Assembly: GCF_017874355.1 (NCBI RefSeq)
Contig: NZ_JAGGLI010000031.1
Location: 1-33,282 of the forward strand
From: Acetoanaerobium pronyense
GTDB lineage: Bacteria > Bacillota > Clostridia > Peptostreptococcales > Filifactoraceae
Direction of reading: 5' to 3'
Length of the DNA: 33,282 bases
Position 1 is the first letter of the stretch, and every line of letters begins with the position of its first letter. The position numbers were made by a program, and so were the translations under genes. Shown piece after piece: positions 1 to 8,298 of this stretch. Under the pieces are notes generated by a model that saw only the letters and a list, made by a program, of their open reading frames with translations, was not told where the DNA came from and ran no database searches.

Positions 1-2
1 TT

Positions 3-71
3 CACCTAATAGGTGTAAAAGGCTACGCCTTTGTAAAGCTTACGCTTAAATGCTTTTAAAGATTTTAAAAG
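3..71. repeat. Run of short hairpins at the window edge
   Basis: Four inverted repeats follow one another: CACCTA/TAGGTG at 3-15 with one central base, AAAGGC/GCCTTT at 18-32 around TAC, AAGC/GCTT at 36-47 around TTAC, and CTTTTAAA/TTTAAAAG at 53-71 around GAT. The second and third look like degenerate copies of one unit, both centred on TACG. None has a clear T-tract, so a simple terminator is not the obvious reading. It could be the 3' end of a structured element starting outside the window, a palindromic repeat, or an RNA leader for the gene at 218. The hairpins are seen directly; the role is unknown. Confidence 0.5.
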
Positions 72-76
72 AAGTG

Positions 77-100
77 TATGAATAATTCAGGTTAAATATA
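77..100 (+). repeat. 24-base element, copy 1
   Basis: The sequence reads TATGAATAATTC, then A, then GGTTAAATATA. A second copy differing only at the central base (G) lies on the minus strand at 33179-33202. Copy 1 is 118 bases upstream of the start codon at 218 and points towards it; copy 2 is 64 bases upstream of the kinase ATG and also points towards its gene. It contains the palindrome TGAATAATTCA. A shared regulatory element or a recombination remnant are both possible. Confidence 0.5.
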
Positions 101-217
101 CTTATTTGTATTCTTTTTGTAAGGATTTATTTAATAGGATAATACAAACTATATCTATGAGCAAATAATTTTAAAAGGGATTATATAGGGTTAGAGTTTG
201 CAAGGAGGTATCACATT

Positions 218-961
218 ATGAAAATAAATAAGTATTTATTCTTTTTAATTATTTTAATTTTATTTACAGGTGTTTCGGCAGCATATTTTTTAAAGGAAGA
301 TATCTCTAATGCTTTTCCTTCTGAGAAAGAGCTCACTGAGTTAGTGGAGCATATTATGTCTGATTATCCTAGTGATGAAATACAAATTACAAATGCGGAA
401 ATAGTGGCTAGCTTTAAAGAAAACAATAGACATGTTGTCTTGGCAAATATATACCAAACGGGCTTTATCCCCAAAGAAGGGATTTTCGAGCTGGGAAGTG
501 GAGCCATGTTTCCTGTAGAAATACATTTTACTGAAGGTGAAAATTCCCTTGAGATGTCTGATATTATATCTCCCTTAGATGGATCAGAGTTTTCAAATTC
601 AATTCAAAAAATGAGTAGAAACAACGTTCTTTGGTATAAAGCCTTGATGGACTCTCAAAATTCCTACAATAAAGTTTATAACTCCATAATTTTGAAATTG
701 AAAAATCATCTCGATGAAAATGAAATAAATGGATATAATCATTTAATAGATCAAATCCCCGGATATGAATCCAATATAGTTCTTTTGAGAAATTTAAAAA
801 ATGAACCAGATGGAAATATTGGAATTGCAAAATGGTATGTTTATGATAATGCAAAAAAAGAAATAGGAAAGGTCAATTGGCCTCATTACAAAGGGATAAT
901 GTATAATGAAGCTACAGGAATTGTAATAGAGACTATATTTGATGAGTTCCCTGTGGATTAA
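218..961 (+). CDS. Membrane-anchored or secreted protein of unknown function
   Basis: This 247-residue protein matches no family I recognise. It starts with two lysines and a hydrophobic stretch (about residues 6-24, rich in Leu, Ile and Phe) that ends at GVSAA, which suits a signal peptide or a single N-terminal anchor. The remainder is hydrophilic and acidic with no cysteine-rich or repeat region, so a domain outside the membrane is likely. The ATG is well supported: AAGGAGG at 202-208 lies nine bases before it. It appears to be a single-gene unit, closed by the strong hairpin just after its stop. No neighbour shares its strand within 8 kb, so context gives no hint of function. Confidence 0.8.
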   Translation: MKINKYLFFLIILILFTGVSAAYFLKEDISNAFPSEKELTELVEHIMSDYPSDEIQITNAEIVASFKENNRHVVLANIYQTGFIPKEGIFELGSGAMFPVEIHFTEGENSLEMSDIISPLDGSEFSNSIQKMSRNNVLWYKALMDSQNSYNKVYNSIILKLKNHLDENEINGYNHLIDQIPGYESNIVLLRNLKNEPDGNIGIAKWYVYDNAKKEIGKVNWPHYKGIMYNEATGIVIETIFDEFPVD

Positions 962-1004
962 AAAAAAGATATATTTGGAAATAAACTCCAAATATATCTT
1001 TTTT
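962..1004. terminator. Bidirectional terminator
   Basis: A perfect 18-bp stem (962-979 with 987-1004) has a seven-base loop and A-run/T-run flanks, so it can terminate on either strand. It serves the plus-strand gene ending at 961 and the minus-strand MATE gene, whose stop codon (1003-1005) overlaps the stem. Confidence 0.9.
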
Positions 1005-2328
1005 ATTGGGTTTGAATATATTTTTTTAGGCTTACAAGCTGTGGCAGTCCATTGATTAAAACTAAACTCCTTATTCCATAAAAAGTCATTACGCCCATCC
1101 ACAGTCCATGATTTTTAAACCATGATAAAGTAAGACCTGTGACAATCAAAAATCCTATTAGACCATAAAATGTACTTTTAAATACTACTTTTGTGTTTGC
1201 AGTTCCTGTATATATACCATATAATACAAGACCCATTCCCGCCACTACTGGAAATACATAAAGCCAGTATTTATAGTGCTGCAATACTTTTAGAACTTCA
1301 TCAAGAGATGTAAACCAAGTAAACATTTGGTTTTGGAGTAATGTATATACAACGATTATAAATCCACAAAGTACTAACATCCATTTTTTTGACTTCTTTA
1401 TTGTCTCGTCTAATAGCTCTAAATCATCCGTCCCCTTTGATTTTCCTGCAAATATACTAGATGCATTTGCAAATCCATCAAAAGAGTAGGAAACTATTGA
1501 GTTTAGCTGAAATAAAACTCCGTTTACAGCGAGGATAGTGGTTCCAAAACGAGCTCCTACTGCTATAAAAATATTATTATGTATTAAAAGGCATGCTGTA
1601 CGTTTCATGAGATATTCATTTACTTTTAAAGTTTCAAGCCATGCTTTTTTCTCAAGTATTCCTTTTAAAGAAACCTTCATCAAAGCCTTTGTTTGGATTA
1701 CAAAAAATATTCCCATAATAGTCGATATTATCTGAGCAGTCAAAGTACCTATTGCAATTCCAAGTATTCCCATATTAAAGTAGATTGCAAAAATCACACT
1801 TAGTAATGCATTAATTACATTCCCCGAAATCTGCATTGTCATGGAATATCTTATAAGTCTTTGTCCCATAAGCCAGCCTAAAATTACATAGTTGCTCAAA
1901 ACAAATGGTGCTCCCCATATTACAAGATAAAAATAAACTGATATATTTTGCGCAACCTCCTTGCTTGGAGAAATCAGCCACATGGCACCGTTAAATATAA
2001 AGTACTGAAATATAAGAAATACTAGAGCTACCCCTATAGCCATAATAATTGGCCTATACATTGCTAAGCTAATATCTTCTTTTGAGTTTTTTCCCATAGC
2101 CTGAGCGCTAAAAGCAGTTGTTGATACTCTTAAAAAACCAAATAGCCAGTATAGGGTATTAAATATAGTAGCTCCAACAGCTATTGCAGCAATGTAATCC
2201 GCCGACGGGAGCCTTCCTGCTATAGCCGTATCAACAGCACCAAGGAGAGGCTGGGTCATAGTTGATATCATAAAAGGTATAGCTACTGACAAAAACTCTC
2301 TGTCACTTAGCTTCGAATTTTTAATCAT
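1003..2328 (-). CDS. MATE-family multidrug/metabolite exporter (DinF-like)
   Basis: A 441-residue polytopic membrane protein of MATE type, about twelve hydrophobic segments in two similar halves. The opening (AIPFMISTMTQPLLGAVDTA) and the motif ending in VGATIFNTLYW are typical of DinF-like MATE proteins. These export cationic or amphipathic compounds using Na+ or H+. The first in-frame ATG (2346) has no ribosome site; the second (2328) follows GGAAAGG by nine bases and overlaps the end of the upstream ATPase gene by eight bases, so I use it. It is the last gene of an operon with a NikA/opine-type importer, suggesting joint regulation and perhaps export of a ligand which that importer takes up. 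The substrate is not readable from sequence. Confidence 0.88.
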   Translation of the reverse strand: MIKNSKLSDREFLSVAIPFMISTMTQPLLGAVDTAIAGRLPSADYIAAIAVGATIFNTLYWLFGFLRVSTTAFSAQAMGKNSKEDISLAMYRPIIMAIGVALVFLIFQYFIFNGAMWLISPSKEVAQNISVYFYLVIWGAPFVLSNYVILGWLMGQRLIRYSMTMQISGNVINALLSVIFAIYFNMGILGIAIGTLTAQIISTIMGIFFVIQTKALMKVSLKGILEKKAWLETLKVNEYLMKRTACLLIHNNIFIAVGARFGTTILAVNGVLFQLNSIVSYSFDGFANASSIFAGKSKGTDDLELLDETIKKSKKWMLVLCGFIIVVYTLLQNQMFTWFTSLDEVLKVLQHYKYWLYVFPVVAGMGLVLYGIYTGTANTKVVFKSTFYGLIGFLIVTGLTLSWFKNHGLWMGVMTFYGIRSLVLINGLPQLVSLKKYIQTQ

Positions 2329-3004
2329 AAGTTTCAACCTTTCCATTTTTTAATGTAATGACTTTATTGCAAAGGTAATTGATAGAATCCAAATCATGAC
2401 TAATAAATATATAACTAAGCTTATATTTGGATTTTAACTCTTTGAGCAAATCTAAGATATTAATCTGATTTTCCAAATCTAATGAGCTGGTAGCCTCATC
2501 TAGTAAAATAATTTTGGGATTTGTTGCAATACTGCGTGCAATACATATTCTTTGTAGCTGTCCTCCACTTACTTCATGGGGAAACCTACTTGCAAACGAT
2601 TCATCTAGTCCCACATCTTTTAATAGCCTATTTATTTCCTTATCTTTATTTAAGGATGATTTGCTTAGAAAAAGAGGTTCTTCTATTATCTGCCTAATCG
2701 TAAACCTTGGATTTACTGAAGCTTTATAATCTTGAAAAACCAAACTCATAGATTTTCGAGATGCTATTGATGGGATTTTTTCACCTTCAAGTATCACTTC
2801 TCCAGTATCCGGTTTTATAATACCTAAAATCACCTTTCCTAATGTACTTTTACCACTTCCTGAAGGTCCTACTATCCCAATAGCATCTTCATAATCCATT
2901 GAAAAGCTAATATCGTCTAAAACCCTTTGACGCTCTTTTCCAAATAAACTCTTTTGGTTTTCTTTTTTAAAGCTAACCGACACATTTCGTATATCCAAAA
3001 GCAT
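2321..3004 (-). CDS. ABC transporter ATP-binding protein (OppF/DppF/NikE type)
   Basis: A 227-residue ATPase of the peptide/nickel/opine class, the second of two in this operon. Walker A GPSGSGKST is at about residues 46-54, the signature SGGQLQR at 146-152, Walker B IILLDE at about 165-170, and the switch histidine is in FISHD. It should sit on the cytoplasmic face with the other ATPase and power the two permeases. The longer reading frame starts at a TTG (3019) that is inside the Shine-Dalgarno GGAGGGG; the ATG at 3004 is eight bases after GGAGG and starts the conserved first strand (LLDIRNVSVSF). It is short for OppF because it lacks the oligopeptide C-terminal extension, as in NikE-like proteins. 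It overlaps the upstream ATPase by about 30 bases. Confidence 0.9.
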   Translation of the reverse strand: MLLDIRNVSVSFKKENQKSLFGKERQRVLDDISFSMDYEDAIGIVGPSGSGKSTLGKVILGIIKPDTGEVILEGEKIPSIASRKSMSLVFQDYKASVNPRFTIRQIIEEPLFLSKSSLNKDKEINRLLKDVGLDESFASRFPHEVSGGQLQRICIARSIATNPKIILLDEATSSLDLENQINILDLLKELKSKYKLSYIFISHDLDSINYLCNKVITLKNGKVETYD

Positions 3005-3791
3005 GAATTTCCCCTCCAAGCTTTGATTTGCATTTCATCAAGTTCTTGCCCTGTATGCTCTTTGGGTCTCTTAGAAAATCAACGCAATCCGATTGCTCTA
3101 CAATCCTTCCTCTATCCATCAATATAATCCTATCTGCAATGCTGCAAACTGCATCAATATCGTGAGATACCATCAAAATCCCTGATTCATTTTTTGATTT
3201 AATTGATTTAAGGAGCTTGAGTATTTCCCTTTGAGTCTGTGAGTCAATTGCTGTTGTTGGTTCATCAGCAATGATTAGAGCAGGACTTAGTGCTGTAGAT
3301 AGAGCAATCATAACCCTTTGGAGCATCCCCCCACTTAACTGATGGGGATATTTTTTCAATACATCCTCTCCATGTGATATATGTACTTCCTCCAAAAGAG
3401 ATATTAGCCAGTTTGTAAATTCTTCTCCTTTTAACTTAGTATATGGATATAAGTAATGGTGCATCTGCTTGCCAATTCTCATGAGAGGATCGAAGGCATT
3501 CATAGGATTTTGAAGAATTATCCCTATATCTTTTGCCATTATTTTTCTTTTCTCAGATTTTTTGAGGCTTTCCCAACTCATATTATTTAATGTGATTTTG
3601 CTTTCAACAAAAAATGGAGGATTCAAAAGATCTAATATCCCTTTTACTGTCATTGTTTTGCCACTTCCTGAAGCCCCTATGAGTCCAAGACACTCTCCTT
3701 TTTTTATATGAAATGATACTGAGTCTACTAATATTTGCTCAGCTTCCTTCATCATTTTAACAGTGAGGTTCTCTACATCTAAAATCTTCAT
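2973..3791 (-). CDS. ABC transporter ATP-binding protein (OppD/DppD/NikD type)
   Basis: A 272-residue ATPase with Walker A GASGSGKT (about 39-46), signature LSGGMLQR (about 152-159), Walker B ALIIADEP (about 171-178) and switch histidine in VSHD. It pairs with the next ATPase to drive the nickel/peptide-class importer. Two adjacent ATGs (3794 and 3791) overlap the stop of the upstream permease gene. AAAGGAGG is four bases from the first and seven from the second, so I use the second, though the first cannot be excluded. The close overlaps on both sides suggest translational coupling through the operon. Confidence 0.9.
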   Translation of the reverse strand: MKILDVENLTVKMMKEAEQILVDSVSFHIKKGECLGLIGASGSGKTMTVKGILDLLNPPFFVESKITLNNMSWESLKKSEKRKIMAKDIGIILQNPMNAFDPLMRIGKQMHHYLYPYTKLKGEEFTNWLISLLEEVHISHGEDVLKKYPHQLSGGMLQRVMIALSTALSPALIIADEPTTAIDSQTQREILKLLKSIKSKNESGILMVSHDIDAVCSIADRIILMDRGRIVEQSDCVDFLRDPKSIQGKNLMKCKSKLGGEIHAFGYTKCVG

Positions 3792-4603
3792 CATATTGCC
3801 TCCTTTGGATCCCAATAATCCCTTAACGCATCTCCAAGATAATGAAACCCACCAATGACAGACATCAGAGCTATACCAGGATATATAGCCTGAACGGGGT
3901 GATTTCGAAATACATTTTTGGCTTCGCTAAGCATAGCTCCCCATTCAGAAACTGGCGGCTGAATCCCTATACCTAAAAATGATAGAGTAGATATGTTTAA
4001 AATAGCCCATCCCATATCAAGGGATGCAAGAACGGTCAAATCAGCAGTGATATTTGGTAAAATATGATTTTTCAATATAAACCAAGTAGGCATTCCAATA
4101 GTTTTAGAGTAAATCACAAAAGGACTTTCCCTAAATTTGAGTACACTACCTCTAATCATTCTACAGTACCATGCCCACTTCACTAATATAGTAGCTATTA
4201 CAACATTTTGGATATCTATACCTATAGTCGCAACTACTGCTAAAACTACTATTTGACTTGGAAATGATAATATGATATCAACTAGCCTCATTATTATCTC
4301 ATCTATCTTTCCTCCAAAGTAACCAGCAATCAATCCAAGAGTGAGACCAATAGACATTGTTCCAATCATAATCATAAAAGCATATGTAAGGGTTGGTCTA
4401 ATCCCAAATATTATCCTAGAAAATATACATCTTCCCAAATGGTCTGTTCCAAAGGGATATTCTAAAGACATAGACGCAAACCTTTGAAAAAGGGAACTCT
4501 CATATGGGTCATTCGGAGCTATCCAAGGCGCAAAAATACCCATCATCACAACAGATATAATGAAAAATATGACAAATTTCAGTCCTATAGATTTTTGCTT
4601 CAT
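3791..4603 (-). CDS. ABC transporter permease (DppC/NikC type)
   Basis: A 270-residue inner-membrane permease of the binding-protein-dependent class. The N-terminal membrane segment is followed by the family motif FAPWIAPNDPY and by YPFGTDHLGRC, both typical of DppC/NikC. Several further hydrophobic segments follow, and the ATPase-coupling EAA-like loop lies around the residues leading to the LNISTLSFLGIGIQPP motif. GGGAGG seven bases before the ATG overlaps the last codons of the preceding permease gene, with only two bases between stop and start, so the two permeases are probably coupled. The partner is the B-type permease upstream. Confidence 0.9.
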   Translation of the reverse strand: MKQKSIGLKFVIFFIISVVMMGIFAPWIAPNDPYESSLFQRFASMSLEYPFGTDHLGRCIFSRIIFGIRPTLTYAFMIMIGTMSIGLTLGLIAGYFGGKIDEIIMRLVDIILSFPSQIVVLAVVATIGIDIQNVVIATILVKWAWYCRMIRGSVLKFRESPFVIYSKTIGMPTWFILKNHILPNITADLTVLASLDMGWAILNISTLSFLGIGIQPPVSEWGAMLSEAKNVFRNHPVQAIYPGIALMSVIGGFHYLGDALRDYWDPKEAI

Positions 4604-4605
4604 CT

Positions 4606-5550
4606 CTAAGCCTCCCTTTGTCTAATTCGTGGATCATTAAGCCCTTGGATAACATCAAAAATGAGGTTAAATAAAATAAATAATAATCCAATAAGCCATA
4701 CATAAGCCTGAATCACTGGATAGTCTCTACTTAAAATAGCCTCTATGCTAAGTCTTCCAATTCCAGGTAAAGAAAATATATTTTCAACTACTAAAGTACC
4801 TGCAATAAGCTGTGGTATACTCATACCTAGTGCAGTAATGCTGCTTTGAATACTATTTTTTAATACATGGCGCTTCAGTAAAAGAAGAGGATGCACACCC
4901 TTTGCCCTTGCATAAAAAATAAAGTCTTCATTTAATACCTCTATCATATTACTGCGGATGAGGCGAACATATATTGGTATTTGAGCAAGTGAAAGCGTGA
5001 TTACAGGAAGAATCAAACTATGTAAGCTATCACTTTTACCTCCGGTTGGCAATAAATTTAATCTAATGCTAAAAAAACCTATAAGCATCAAAGCCAGCCA
5101 GTATGAAGGCATTGATGAAAAGGTAAATAAAAAAATCCTAATTATTTTGTCTATAGACCTGTTTTTGTGATAAGCTGCTAGACTTCCCAAAATAAGACTA
5201 GTAATGAATACTACTAAAACAGACAAAAGAGCAAGCTGAACCGTCACGGGAAGTGAACGCTTCAGCTCTGATACAACTGTCCTTTTGGGGTTTACATAGC
5301 TTACTCCAAAATCAAATCTAAGGCTTTTTGAAAACCAATCTACATATCTTGAAAATAGAGGCTTATCTAAACCAAGCTCAATTCTCATTTCTTCTACAGC
5401 CTGCTCTGTGATGATAGGTGTTTGGCGAACTCTTAAAACAACTTCAGCAGGATCTGAATTCATACCTTGAATCATCAAAAAGCAAGCAAGAGAAACAATA
5501 ATAAGCATAGGTATAGTAGCTAATAAACGTTTTAAGACGTATGTTCTCAA
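4606..5550 (-). CDS. ABC transporter permease (DppB/NikB type)
   Basis: A 314-residue integral membrane permease. The start (RTYVLKRLLATIPMLIIVSL) and the later PTGGKSDSLHSLILPVITLS and FSLPGIGRL motifs are typical of DppB/NikB/OppB. The longest reading frame begins with a GTG inside the ribosome site AGGTGG; the TTG at 5550 is eight bases downstream of that site and gives the usual family start (M-RTYVLKRLL), so I take 5550. It lies 19 bases after the binding-protein gene. With the C-type permease it forms the transmembrane channel of the importer. Confidence 0.88.
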   Translation of the reverse strand: MRTYVLKRLLATIPMLIIVSLACFLMIQGMNSDPAEVVLRVRQTPIITEQAVEEMRIELGLDKPLFSRYVDWFSKSLRFDFGVSYVNPKRTVVSELKRSLPVTVQLALLSVLVVFITSLILGSLAAYHKNRSIDKIIRIFLFTFSSMPSYWLALMLIGFFSIRLNLLPTGGKSDSLHSLILPVITLSLAQIPIYVRLIRSNMIEVLNEDFIFYARAKGVHPLLLLKRHVLKNSIQSSITALGMSIPQLIAGTLVVENIFSLPGIGRLSIEAILSRDYPVIQAYVWLIGLLFILFNLIFDVIQGLNDPRIRQREA

Positions 5551-5569
5551 TTTGATTACCACCTATAAG

Positions 5570-7171
5570 TTATTTAGTAAATTTCATTTCATAAAAAGGT
5601 ACCTCAAAAGGATTTTTAGTGAAAACAACCCCAGAAAGATCTTTCCTATAAATTGCTTTATTGCACTCATATGTAAGTGGCAAATAAATAGCATGCTCAT
5701 GTAATCTTGTTAGAACATCTTTGTAAAGAGACTGTCTTTCAGTCTCATCTGTTGATACAAGTATTTGTGCAATAGTCTCATCAATATAAGCTTTATCCTC
5801 TAGACCTAATTGTGCTGCATAATCCCCATAAACTGGAAGTTTCATACCTGCAAGAGAGGATTGAGGATCGTATGGAAGTCCCCATGTTATATTGAAAATC
5901 ATATCAAACTGCCCAGATTTCATGTTATCTCTATAGGATTGTTCTTCTTCACCTTTTAAAGAAAGATTCACCCCAATATTTTTATAAGAGCTTTGAAGAT
6001 ATTCACCTATTGATTTTTCCATTACACTATTTGCATTATAAAGCAAAGTCAGCTCTAATTTTTTTCCTTCTTTTTCTCTTATCCCCTGAGAATTTTTAAT
6101 CCATCCTGCGCTCTCAAGTATAGACTCTGCTTTTGCTGTATCAAAGGAATAAGGTGTAAGTCCTATATTTGCATATGGAACCGTCGGAGCATATAGAAAA
6201 TCTGCTGCCTCTTCTAGTCCGTAAAAAAGTCCATCAGAAATTTCATTTCTATTAGTTCCGTGTTGCAGAGCCTGCCTTACTGATTGGTCTTTTAAAATAT
6301 CATTGGTGCTGTTAAATACTATATGTCTTGTTGCTATCGGCTCAGAATATGTAATTTCAAACTCTTCACTATCCATAAACTGCACTAGAGTATCTGCATC
6401 AACCATATTTTTTCCGTATATTATATCTATCTCACCTTTTTCAAGGGCCATTAGTCTAGATTGATTATCTGGAATTACCTTTACAATAAATTTTTCTATA
6501 TTTGGCTTTTCTCCCCAGTAATATGGATTGATTTCAAATACAGCATATTCATCAACTACAAAATCTGTCAACATATATGGTCCAGTTCCGATATATCCGT
6601 TTACTCCATCCTTTGTAGAACCATCTATCATCGCTTTTGGTGAAATCATAGCAAATGGTCTTGTAACTGCTAGCTCTGTAAGCATAGGATAATAAGGCTT
6701 TGTAAGCTCTATTTCTAGAGTCAAATCATCCACTGCCCTCACATCTTTTAATAAATTCATCATCTCAAGCCATGAATGACGCTCTTTATTTTCAATAATT
6801 GCATCAAAATTTGCTTCTATAGCATGGGCATCACACACTTCTCCATCTGAAAACCTTACGTTATCACGAATTGTAAAAGTGTAAACAAGTCCGTCCTCGC
6901 TTATTTCCCAGCTCTGAGCTAAGGCTCCTTCGAAACCTTCTTGTGAAATATTAACCAATCTATCGTACAAAATTGACTGAGCATACATTTCCCCTGCATA
7001 GAGATGGGGATTCAAATCACGGATATCTCTAAAGTTTACAAAATTGAGTACTCTACTTTCTTGAGCTTCACCTGTGCCTATAGATTGATTTTCTGGCATT
7101 TCAGATTTACTGCTGCAACCTCCAATAAAGAGCATTAAAAAAGCAACTAATATGATTATGTAACGTTTCAT
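5570..7171 (-). CDS. NikA-like substrate-binding lipoprotein of an ABC importer
   Basis: A 533-residue family-5 solute-binding protein. A lipoprotein signal ends in the lipobox IGGC (Cys19), so it is tethered outside the membrane. Against E. coli NikA as I remember it, many blocks match: LNPHLY, AQSILYDRLV, RHSWLEMMN, YYWGEKPNI, VPYANIGLTP and WGLPYDP. NikA binds nickel carried by small chelators such as histidine. The region aligning with its metal ligand His416 (PSHADF) reads PVYGDY here, so the ligand appears replaced by Tyr448. The RPF segment that contains the carboxylate-binding Arg is kept (TRPFAMISP). A good ribosome site (AGAGGAGG) precedes the ATG. The Fur-type box upstream points to metal control. 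Candidate ligands are a metal-chelator complex, nickel, or less likely peptides. Confidence 0.85.
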   Translation of the reverse strand: MKRYIIILVAFLMLFIGGCSSKSEMPENQSIGTGEAQESRVLNFVNFRDIRDLNPHLYAGEMYAQSILYDRLVNISQEGFEGALAQSWEISEDGLVYTFTIRDNVRFSDGEVCDAHAIEANFDAIIENKERHSWLEMMNLLKDVRAVDDLTLEIELTKPYYPMLTELAVTRPFAMISPKAMIDGSTKDGVNGYIGTGPYMLTDFVVDEYAVFEINPYYWGEKPNIEKFIVKVIPDNQSRLMALEKGEIDIIYGKNMVDADTLVQFMDSEEFEITYSEPIATRHIVFNSTNDILKDQSVRQALQHGTNRNEISDGLFYGLEEAADFLYAPTVPYANIGLTPYSFDTAKAESILESAGWIKNSQGIREKEGKKLELTLLYNANSVMEKSIGEYLQSSYKNIGVNLSLKGEEEQSYRDNMKSGQFDMIFNITWGLPYDPQSSLAGMKLPVYGDYAAQLGLEDKAYIDETIAQILVSTDETERQSLYKDVLTRLHEHAIYLPLTYECNKAIYRKDLSGVVFTKNPFEVPFYEMKFTK

Positions 7172-7193
7172 GTCTTCCTCCTCTAATTATTAT

Positions 7194-7208
7194 TGATAAT
7201 TATTATCA
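7194..7208. promoter_or_regulatory. Fur-type operator (perfect 7-1-7 box)
   Basis: TGATAATTATTATCA is a perfect inverted repeat of seven bases around one. It equals the minimal Fur box described for Bacillus subtilis (TGATAATNATTATCA). PerR and Zur boxes in Firmicutes differ at defined positions (TTATAAT and TCGTAAT halves), so Fur is the best match. It lies 22 bases before the binding-protein start codon, and just downstream of the predicted transcription start, where a bound repressor would block transcription. Further GATAAT-like half sites overlap it on both sides. Confidence 0.75.
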
Positions 7209-7219
7209 TCATGAAACTT

Positions 7220-7248
7220 ACTATATCATATTAGATTGCCTATGTATA
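7220..7248 (-). promoter_or_regulatory. Predicted sigma-A promoter of the ABC-MATE operon
   Basis: On the minus strand TATACA (7243-7248) and TATAGT (7220-7225) are separated by 17 bases. They match the -35 consensus at four of six positions and the -10 at five of six. Transcription would start near 7213, placing the Fur-type box at about +5 to +19. Confidence 0.45.
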
Positions 7249-7289
7249 ATTCCTCATTGATATATATCGTCATTCCATTTGGATATAAC

Positions 7290-8207
7290 CTACAAGCTCC
7301 TTTTTAAAGAAAACTTTATATTGTCTAAAAACTCCTTTGCCTCATCAGATAAAAGAACTCCAGCTCTTTGTACATATCCCAAAACCAAGCATTTGCAGCA
7401 ACCTTCAAGTCTTATCGGTTTTATGTCGTATGTTTCATAGTTTGGGTCCATAAAATATATCCCAAAGCTACACATATCTGTATTCAAAAGAAGATCTATA
7501 AGCAGGTTGTCACTGTTTGTATATACCTTGTTTTTAAAATCATCTGTTTTGAAGGCTCCAATACTAATCGTGTCCAAATGATGCTCAAGGGAAAAAAAGT
7601 CCTTAACAGGTTGTACAAAGGGTAAATTTTCAAGCTCCGAAAAATCAACCATATCTCTATTATATAATGGGTTTTTCTTTCCCACATAAATGCAAGCTTC
7701 TTTCTTATCTAATTCATGAAATTCCAAATGTTTATGTCCTAAAACATGCTTGAATCCATTCATCTGGTGCTCAGAAAAATATAAAATACCAATTTCAGAA
7801 ACTCTACTTGCTACATTGTCCGTTATTTCCTCTACAGTACCTTCGTAAAACTCATATGTTAGCTGCTCTTTCCCATATTTTTTATAATGTTCCACTAAAG
7901 CGCTTGTAATCATATGACTTGGATAGCAAGAAACACTGAATTTTTTCTCATTTGTATTTTTAGCAATGCTTTTTAGAATTTCAGCATTTTTTAGTATTAC
8001 TTTTGCATATTTGTAAATCTCGTCTCCACGATTTGTCAAAATTACTCCCTTGCTATTTCTTTCAAACAGACTAGCTCCGATGCTTTTCTCTAATGCTCCT
8101 ATTACTTTGCTCACATTGGACTGACTTGTATAAAGGGCTTCTGCCGCTTGGTTTATACTTCCAAACTCAGCAGTTTTTACAAAAAATTCAAGTTGTTTTA
8201 GCTCCAT
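7290..8207 (-). CDS. LysR-family transcriptional regulator
   Basis: A 305-residue LysR-type regulator. The N-terminal winged helix (residues 1-60) has the classic pattern MELKQLEFFVKTAEFGSINQ, AAEALYTSQSNVSKVIGALE, then LFERNSKGVILTNRG. The rest is a substrate-binding-like effector domain with an unusual adjacent cysteine pair (GCCKC) near the end. GGAAGG precedes the ATG. A near-consensus promoter lies upstream (8270-8298), and the gene ends about 120 bases before the Fur-controlled operon, on the same strand. It could therefore regulate that operon, itself, or the neighbouring acetyltransferase. The effector is unknown. Confidence 0.92.
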   Translation of the reverse strand: MELKQLEFFVKTAEFGSINQAAEALYTSQSNVSKVIGALEKSIGASLFERNSKGVILTNRGDEIYKYAKVILKNAEILKSIAKNTNEKKFSVSCYPSHMITSALVEHYKKYGKEQLTYEFYEGTVEEITDNVASRVSEIGILYFSEHQMNGFKHVLGHKHLEFHELDKKEACIYVGKKNPLYNRDMVDFSELENLPFVQPVKDFFSLEHHLDTISIGAFKTDDFKNKVYTNSDNLLIDLLLNTDMCSFGIYFMDPNYETYDIKPIRLEGCCKCLVLGYVQRAGVLLSDEAKEFLDNIKFSLKRSL

Positions 8208-8234
8208 GACTTACCCACCTTCCTTAGTGGAATT

Positions 8235-8248
8235 TTCATTCAAATGAA
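8235..8248. promoter_or_regulatory. Palindrome in the leader of the LysR gene
   Basis: TTCATT and AATGAA flank CA, making a 14-base near-perfect inverted repeat between the predicted start of transcription and the LysR ribosome site. LysR proteins commonly autoregulate through such dyads (T-N11-A type), but here the spacing is one base too long for the classic form. A role as operator is inference. Confidence 0.35.
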
Positions 8249-8269
8249 TGTAGTTCTCATTAAGGTGAC

Positions 8270-8298
8270 ATTATAAACAATATCTAGATATTAGTCAA
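8270..8298 (-). promoter_or_regulatory. Near-consensus sigma-A promoter for the LysR gene
   Basis: On the minus strand TTGACT (8293-8298) and a perfect TATAAT (8270-8275) are exactly 17 bases apart. The -35 box and spacer lie across the last codons and stop of the acetyltransferase gene (stop at 8284-8286). The LysR gene therefore has its own promoter, giving a leader of about 55 bases. Confidence 0.8.

Noticed and set aside
50-95. Tiny frames MLLKILKEVYE and MNNSG near the window start
   Set aside because: Both lack ribosome sites, and the second is simply part of the 24-base repeat.
180-194. 15-base string ATTATATAGGGTTAG repeated at 21570-21584
   Set aside because: It is AT-rich, the flanks differ, and one or so such matches are expected by chance in a window of this size.
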